From the NCBI GenBank assembly GCA_018971485.1, contig JAGXAQ010000003.1, positions 124,001 to 188,000 of the forward strand: DNA of 64,000 nucleotides, written 5' to 3'. Source of the DNA: Pseudomonadota bacterium (lineage in GTDB: Bacteria > Pseudomonadota > Gammaproteobacteria > Burkholderiales > REEB80). A program made the position numbers and the translations under genes. The notes beneath the pieces were generated by a model. The model was not told where the DNA came from and did not search any database. It saw nothing but the letters and a program-made list of their open reading frames with translations. How positions within the stretch are numbered: position 1 is the first letter of the stretch; each line of letters begins with the position of its first letter. Below, piece after piece: positions 59,077 to 64,000 of this stretch.

Positions 59077-59838
59077 TTAAATGGTAAGCCAATTAAATCC
59101 CTTATCCTGGCTTGCCACATTAATCCATTCCTTTTCACAATCTAATACAGTCGCAAGAGCTGCTCTAGCTAGAGCAGGAGTATTATTCTTCTCGCTTAAA
59201 TGCGCTGCAATTAAATGGCTTAAGCGAGAAAAATCTAAATTGGCCAGAAGCCGGGCCGCATCAGCATTGCTCATATGCCCATAAGGGCCACCAATTCGAC
59301 GCTTCAAGTTCAAGGGATAGTGACTTTCTTGTAACATTTTCTCATCATGGTTACACTCTAACACGAGCGCATCCAATCCAGTCAGGATGTTTTCAATATG
59401 TTCTGTCGGCCTACCGGTATCCGTCAATATCCCCAAACGCTTGTCGCCATCACTCACAACAAACTGAACAGGCTCTCTTGCATCATGAGGGACCGTAAAC
59501 GGAACAAAATTTAAGTCCCCAATAAAAAAAGGCGAATCCGCCTCAATCAGGTTAACCTCGACATTTTTTAGGGAGTGCTCAATCATGCGCCATGTTCCAT
59601 AAGTTAGCCATATCGCCAACTTATAACGCCGGGCAATACGTGCGATACCCTGAACATGATCGGCATGTTCATGCGTCACGACAATACCCCTGATCTGCTC
59701 AATTAACAGATTAAGGCGGGCAAGTCTGGACTGGGTCTCATAAATCCCAAAACCACAGTCCAAAAGAATAGTGGTTTTCCCTGAATTACAGACAAGTGCA
59801 TTACCCCCACTGCCACTGCCCAAGGAAGCAAATCGCAT
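59077..59838 (-). CDS. MBL-fold metallohydrolase, WalJ/YycJ-like
   Basis: A 253-residue metallo-beta-lactamase-fold protein. Metal motif HEHADH (56-61), LDCGFG, TDTGRP and LECNHDEKML are visible, and ALARAALATVLDCE near the end. The start MRFASLGSGSGGNA is typical of the YycJ (WalJ) group, which are putative 5'-3' exonucleases. It lies 14 bases after bamC in the dapA-bamC run. Actual substrate unproven. Confidence 0.87.
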   Translation of the reverse strand: MRFASLGSGSGGNALVCNSGKTTILLDCGFGIYETQSRLARLNLLIEQIRGIVVTHEHADHVQGIARIARRYKLAIWLTYGTWRMIEHSLKNVEVNLIEADSPFFIGDLNFVPFTVPHDAREPVQFVVSDGDKRLGILTDTGRPTEHIENILTGLDALVLECNHDEKMLQESHYPLNLKRRIGGPYGHMSNADAARLLANLDFSRLSHLIAAHLSEKNNTPALARAALATVLDCEKEWINVASQDKGFNWLTI

Positions 59839-59852
59839 AAATACTCACCAGA

Positions 59853-60959
59853 CTATTTAAGGGCTTTATCTAAAACAGCGATAATTTTTCTCGCAAGATT
59901 GTTTTCAAGTGGAAGACCATTTGCATCCTGGATTTGAATCAATGAACTTTTTTGATCGCCAGTCACTTTAACATGATACTCACCTGCTGTTATTTTCTTG
60001 GGCGGTGACTTTTTCCAAAACTCAATTTTAGACCACCATGATGTATCAACATGTCTGATTGGCAGCTCAGTCTTATATTTCACATAATATATGCCAGAAG
60101 CCCTGTCACGATTCTCCACCATAAAATCTTCTCGATCCAAAGCCAAGCCTATACGCCTCCATGCATTTTTAAATCCCTGCTTAATAAACAAGGCAGTACC
60201 TTGATCTACTATCTTTGCTCGAACCCGATTTAAGTCTAAAACCTGATTTTTAGCTGATTCTGTTGAGACACCAAACCGCTGAAGCAGATTCATCAATTGA
60301 CCCAACTCATTTCTAGGATTGGGTGGCAAAGCGTGCCAATCAGAATTCCCATTAGTCTCAATGGCACCATGATAACTAACATAGACTTCTGTCGTATCGG
60401 GTTTCGCACCTCGCTCTAACCGAGTAGAGTACATACTCATTTCACCCATGAGATTACTTTGGCCACCACCCGATTCTATCTGAGGCGAGCTTAAACCAAT
60501 AGGTCGCCAATTGGTTTGCATTACTCCAGTCAATGCATTTTTATAAGTCAGTTTATAACCTTGATCTTCCCAATAGGATTCTACAATCGGCCAGACCAGA
60601 TGTGCAGGTAAATTAACGCGAAGCCAACGTGTCTGACCATCACGTTTAAGTACAGCCTTATTGCTTCCTGGCAAAACGACCAAACCTGCCTTCACACATG
60701 TGCCCTGAACCGAAACATGACTATGATTTTTCGAATACTCTGAGTAAGTCGTCTCGTTAACACTATTTGGAATATTATATTCATCGCTTGCAGAAGGAAG
60801 AGTTAATCCAGGGGGAACATCAATAGGTGGATGTAGACGAGCTGCTTTATAATTTTGAGATGGATTAGTTCCAAACGGATTAAGCTTATCAAGCGTTGAA
60901 CATCCAGTCAAAGCAGTCATCATGACAATACTTACCACCAATTTCCGACTATTTATCAT
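59853..60959 (-). CDS. bamC: Outer membrane assembly lipoprotein BamC
   Basis: A 368-residue lipoprotein with a signal peptide ending LTGC (Cys20), a long unstructured N-terminal stretch (DVPPGLTLPSASDEYNIP), and two helix-grip domains (about 110-220 and 250-365). It is an accessory part of the BAM outer membrane protein-insertion complex. Its place after dapA is the usual one. ATG 60959 has GGATAG upstream; ATG 60971 would add four residues. Confidence 0.88.
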   Translation of the reverse strand: MINSRKLVVSIVMMTALTGCSTLDKLNPFGTNPSQNYKAARLHPPIDVPPGLTLPSASDEYNIPNSVNETTYSEYSKNHSHVSVQGTCVKAGLVVLPGSNKAVLKRDGQTRWLRVNLPAHLVWPIVESYWEDQGYKLTYKNALTGVMQTNWRPIGLSSPQIESGGGQSNLMGEMSMYSTRLERGAKPDTTEVYVSYHGAIETNGNSDWHALPPNPRNELGQLMNLLQRFGVSTESAKNQVLDLNRVRAKIVDQGTALFIKQGFKNAWRRIGLALDREDFMVENRDRASGIYYVKYKTELPIRHVDTSWWSKIEFWKKSPPKKITAGEYHVKVTGDQKSSLIQIQDANGLPLENNLARKIIAVLDKALK

Positions 60960-60975
60960 TTTTCTATCCATAAGA

Positions 60976-61854
60976 TTACTGCAACACACCAGCAAGTTGC
61001 ATTGCATGGCGCAAGGTTACATGATGGGTATCTGACAAGAGCGTCAAGGGTAATCTGATCCCCTCACGGATTAGCCCCATTTCTTTTAGTGCCCACTTAA
61101 CTGGGATGGGGTTAGCCTCAACGAAGAGTTTTTGATGAAGACCAATAAGTCGACCGTTAATTGACACCGCATTAACAACATTTCCAGAAAATGCCTGCTC
61201 ACACATCTGATGCATAAGCGCAGGCGCAACATTCGCTGTGACAGAAATCACACCATGCCCACCCATGAGCATTACGGCCAAGCCACTTGAATCATCGCCA
61301 CCATAAACCGCAAAATCTTTTGGCACCCTGGAAAGCAAATCAGTACAACGCTCCATACTACCGGTTGCATCCTTAACACCAATGATATTAGATATTTCAG
61401 AAAGGCGTACAACCGTATCATTTGCTAAATCAACTGCAGTTCTTGAAGGCACATTATAAAGAATCTGTGGAACATCTACTGCTTCAGCAACAGCCCGATA
61501 ATGCCGATATAAACCTTCCTGCGTCGGACGGTTATAATAAGGGGTAACAAGCAAGCACGAGTGCACACCCTGCTTTGCAGCATATCGGGTTAACTCTATT
61601 GCTTCAGCAGTTGAATTTGCTCCCGTTCCTGCTATGACAGGAATACGTCCTGCAGCATGTTGAGATACCGCTTCTATCAGCAGGCAATGCTCATCATAAT
61701 CAACAGTCGGAGATTCACCCGTCGTTCCGACCACAACTATTCCGTCTGTTCCAGATGCAATGTGAAAGTCTACCAGTGATCTCAGATTATCAAGATCAAG
61801 ACTGCCATCCTCAAACATTGGTGTTACGATAGCAACCAAGCTACCTTTTAACAT
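60976..61854 (-). CDS. dapA: 4-hydroxy-tetrahydrodipicolinate synthase
   Basis: A 292-residue TIM-barrel enzyme at the first committed lysine step. Schiff-base Lys161 (IIGVKDATG), Tyr133 and Arg138 (YNVPSRT) and GTTGES are at the E. coli positions. It is followed after 16 bases by bamC. Lysine pathway partners dapD and dapE are elsewhere in this window. Confidence 0.97.
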   Translation of the reverse strand: MLKGSLVAIVTPMFEDGSLDLDNLRSLVDFHIASGTDGIVVVGTTGESPTVDYDEHCLLIEAVSQHAAGRIPVIAGTGANSTAEAIELTRYAAKQGVHSCLLVTPYYNRPTQEGLYRHYRAVAEAVDVPQILYNVPSRTAVDLANDTVVRLSEISNIIGVKDATGSMERCTDLLSRVPKDFAVYGGDDSSGLAVMLMGGHGVISVTANVAPALMHQMCEQAFSGNVVNAVSINGRLIGLHQKLFVEANPIPVKWALKEMGLIREGIRLPLTLLSDTHHVTLRHAMQLAGVLQ

Positions 61855-61979
61855 ATTATCTTACCCAATCAAAAAGACTTAGTGTAACCGATATTCCCTA
61901 CGCTTGAAACAAAGCGCTAAAACAGCCTTGAGCAAAAAACCAGTTAAGCATCTTAAGCCAATGACAACCAACATAAAAT

Positions 61980-62528
61980 TCAACACTTTCTTACTGCAAA
62001 AATACGCTGCACACAAGCCAATCTTGGCTTACTGACATAGCCATCTTCGTAGCTCAATACTTGGCAGCTTCCGTTTACAAAATCAATTAACTCACCTGGT
62101 GCTAAAAGATATTCAGGTCTTTTAGGATGGCCAAAATGTTCATTGCCCAAGGCAAATGTTTCATAAATAAGACAGCCACCCACTACCAAGCTTTCAATCA
62201 TAGAAGAAATAATTGGTCGGAATAGATAATTAGTCACAACTATGCCTGAAAATTCATTCGCCATAAAAGGCCAAGGATCATTTTCCAAATCGCAATGTAA
62301 TGGAAACACATCATTTTCATGACATTGGGTAACTCTATTAATATCAATATCCACTGCAACAACCTGCAATCCCAGTCTAGCCAAATAGTTGCTATGGCGG
62401 CCGCTTCCACAGGCCAAATCAAGAACCCTACCGCCTGGAACAATGCACCCTGACCACCGCTTTACCCATTCTGATGGTGCTTCACTAAGACAGCATCCCT
62501 CATCTACAACATGAACCTCTTTAGACAT
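61980..62528 (-). CDS. Class I SAM-dependent methyltransferase
   Basis: A 182-residue protein with the SAM-binding loop VLDLACGSGRHS (35-46) and VVAVDID (second acidic residue). The rest resembles TehB/UbiE-like small-molecule methyltransferases, with ELIDFVNGSCQVLSYEDG near the end. The substrate is unknown. It lies 46 bases beyond the dnaQ stop in the same direction. Confidence 0.8.
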   Translation of the reverse strand: MSKEVHVVDEGCCLSEAPSEWVKRWSGCIVPGGRVLDLACGSGRHSNYLARLGLQVVAVDIDINRVTQCHENDVFPLHCDLENDPWPFMANEFSGIVVTNYLFRPIISSMIESLVVGGCLIYETFALGNEHFGHPKRPEYLLAPGELIDFVNGSCQVLSYEDGYVSKPRLACVQRIFAVRKC

Positions 62529-62574
62529 AATCTTTTATCTCATAATCAGAACCAATATAAATTGGTTACGTATT

Positions 62575-63312
62575 TTAGAGTTTATTCTTAAACCAAACAC
62601 ATGCCCCATCACTTTGATTCTGAATATCAAGCAACTGGGCTTGATGTAAGCTCAATTCATTGTCATTGGCCTTTACGATATAAACATCAGGTAATGGTCT
62701 TGAACCTTCTTGTGAAGAAGGCTGCGATATGGGGGCTGTATCCATAACCAAATTTGCCTGCCCACGAGTCATCGCAAGATAGACCTCAGCCAATAACCCT
62801 GCATCTAAAAGAGCCCCATGCAAGGTTCTGCTGGAATTATCTACCCCATAACGTTTACACAAGGCGTCCAAGCTGTTTCGTTGACCGGGATGTAATTCAC
62901 GGGCAAGACGTAAGGAATCAGTAATTACTGGGCAATATTCTTCAACGGGATTCAAACCTGCCCGCATAAGCTCAGAATTAATAAAGCCAATATCAAAAGA
63001 TGCATTATGAATAATCAATTCAGCACCTTTTATAAACCGGCAAAAGTCTATGGAAATATCTTTGAAGACAGGCTTTCCTTCAAGAGCATTGAGACTGATT
63101 CCATGAACAGCCTCAGCTGCCGGGTCTATATCTCGCTGGGGATCAATGTATTCATGATAAGTTGAACCCGTCAACTGACGGTTAATCATTTCAACTGCGG
63201 CAATTTCAATAATCCGATGCCCTTCACGAACTTCAAGACCTGTTGTCTCAGTATCTAAAAAAACAAAACGTAATGGTTGTGATAATTCTACCAAAATCCT
63301 ACCCAATTCCAT
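62575..63312 (-). CDS. dnaQ: DNA polymerase III epsilon subunit (proofreading exonuclease)
   Basis: A 245-residue 3'-5' exonuclease. ExoI FLDTETTGL (Asp20, Glu22), ExoII HNASFDIGFIN and ExoIII HGALLDAGLLAEVYLAM (His, Asp) are all present. A C-terminal tail binds the alpha subunit. The ATG at 63312 lacks a ribosome site; its first 14 residues are longer than usual, so an in-frame TTG a few codons in is possible. Same strand and next to rnhA, unlike the divergent E. coli pair. Confidence 0.93.
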   Translation of the reverse strand: MELGRILVELSQPLRFVFLDTETTGLEVREGHRIIEIAAVEMINRQLTGSTYHEYIDPQRDIDPAAEAVHGISLNALEGKPVFKDISIDFCRFIKGAELIIHNASFDIGFINSELMRAGLNPVEEYCPVITDSLRLARELHPGQRNSLDALCKRYGVDNSSRTLHGALLDAGLLAEVYLAMTRGQANLVMDTAPISQPSSQEGSRPLPDVYIVKANDNELSLHQAQLLDIQNQSDGACVWFKNKL

Positions 63313-63353
63313 TCAATTAAGAAAATATATCTATCAATTTATCAAGATACCCA

Positions 63354-63824
63354 CTATATTATTTTTGCCTTCTTTTCCTGCGCTTCAAATACGCCTAGAT
63401 TGGCAAGTGCATCAGCCCGCTCATTTTCTAAATGTCCATCATGGCCACGAACCCAGTTCCATGACACCTGATGATTCTGTGTAATCTCGTCCAATCTCTT
63501 CCATAAATCTACATTCTTAACTGGCCCATTAGAGCTTGTCCTCCACTGACGCCGCTTCCAGTTCGGCAGCCACTCAGAAATTCCCTTCTGAACATACTGA
63601 GAGTCAGTATAAAGAAAAACCTGGCAAGCCGTCTTTAACGTTTCTAAGGCATGGATAACCGCCACTAATTCCATTCGATTATTAGTTGTAAGTAACTCTC
63701 CACCATATATTTCCTTTTCCTTATCCTTGAAGCGTAATAAAGCACCCCAACCTCCAACCCCAGGGTTCCCCTTACATGCCCCATCAGTATAAATACTTAC
63801 TATCGGTAAATTTTGCTTTAACAT
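63354..63824 (-). CDS. rnhA: Ribonuclease HI
   Basis: A 156-residue enzyme that degrades RNA in RNA-DNA hybrids. The acidic quartet is present: Asp14 ([11 protein letters not shown]), Glu52 (NNRMELVA), Asp74 (YTDSQYV) and a final Asp in NERADALAN. The basic protrusion KRRQWRTS is also conserved. The ATG abuts the upstream stop (TAAATG), with AAGGAAG 9 bases before. Confidence 0.97.
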   Translation of the reverse strand: MLKQNLPIVSIYTDGACKGNPGVGGWGALLRFKDKEKEIYGGELLTTNNRMELVAVIHALETLKTACQVFLYTDSQYVQKGISEWLPNWKRRQWRTSSNGPVKNVDLWKRLDEITQNHQVSWNWVRGHDGHLENERADALANLGVFEAQEKKAKII

Positions 63825-64000
63825 TTAAACCACTTCCTTTTGACAGCCACATTCACGCTGTGAAGCAGCACGTTTACGGGCGGCCAATATGCTTTTATCC
63901 TGCCATTCTGGACGTATTAGGCGCATACCCAATACCTTTTTTCTAGCCTGGAGAAAATAAACCCCACCTGCGATTCCCCACCATCTATCTCCAGCTTTTT
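63825..64000 (-). CDS. C-terminal end of a methyltransferase-like protein, 5' end beyond window
   Basis: The last 58 codons of a gene that enters from the right edge. The tail contains DRWWGIAGGVYFLQARKKV and GMRLIRPEW, resembling the C-termini of the SAM-dependent methyltransferases that precede rnhA in many betaproteobacteria, then a basic, cysteine-containing end (CGCQ). The catalytic part is outside the window, so the call is by position and tail only. It is fused head-to-tail with rnhA by a zero-base gap. Confidence 0.6.
   Translation of the reverse strand, partial: KAGDRWWGIAGGVYFLQARKKVLGMRLIRPEWQDKSILAARKRAASQRECGCQKEVV

Overview
The window reads as an ordinary stretch of chromosome from an AT-rich (about 40% GC by eye) betaproteobacterium. 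The protein types point there: a full isc operon with an E. coli-like IscR, ZipA beside LigA, BamC beside DapA, RluB/TrpS/YciO/Rnm in one cluster, a YciB-YciI-BolA-PpiC run, and RNase H beside DnaQ. I cannot name the genus. I see no rRNA, tRNA, CRISPR array, prophage or intact insertion sequence. Genes are densely packed, with many 1-4 base stop/start overlaps and several convergent genes whose 3' ends overlap.

Layout. 1-9 kb: edge of a glycine-zipper protein, a FlK-like thioesterase, an HNH nuclease, SodB, peptide deformylase, then a minus-strand run zipA, ligA, galU, hpt, methylthio-purine nucleoside phosphorylase. 9-17 kb: queF, a drug/metabolite transporter, dapD, a clsB/ybhP-like pair, then yffB-like, dapE, prmB. 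16-23 kb: minus cluster rnm-yciO-M50 protease-trpS-rluB and plus cluster yciB-yciI-bolA-ppiC, followed by a scar holding decayed LysR and IS3-type fragments. 23-42 kb: purL, a REC-PAS-GGDEF-EAL protein, molybdopterin genes (moaE, moaD, mobB, moaA), a selenium pair (selD/mnmH), an asparaginase-like gene, ispDF, class I aldolase, mfd, serB. 42-53 kb: isc operon (iscR, an extra cysteine desulfurase, iscS, iscU, iscA, hscB, hscA, fdx, iscX), cysE, trmJ, an isolated fliD-like gene, suhB. 53-64 kb: small membrane protein, mutS, slyD, roxA, a structured leader before a tiny lipoprotein, an MBL hydrolase, bamC, dapA, two methyltransferases, dnaQ, rnhA.

How the genes work together. Three lysine/diaminopimelate steps (dapA, dapD, dapE) are scattered through the window. 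CysE supplies O-acetylserine for cysteine, the sulfur donor of the two desulfurases in the adjacent isc operon; that operon has a strong sigma-70 promoter overlapped by a near-perfect type-1 IscR site. SelD and MnmH form a two-gene route to 2-selenouridine in tRNA; both use Cys rather than Sec and no selA/selB is present here. MoaA, MoaD, MoaE and MobB cover much of molybdopterin synthesis.

The most unusual items are: a 226-base leader with a consensus promoter and several interleaved stems ahead of a 64-residue lipoprotein (58.5-58.8 kb); divergent selD and mnmH with only 14 bases between start codons; a TrpRS with a cysteine cluster like the iron-sulfur form; an orphan FliD-like protein between trmJ and suhB; and degraded mobile-element scars at 22.6-23.1 kb and next to suhB. 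I found no convincing wholly new multi-gene system.
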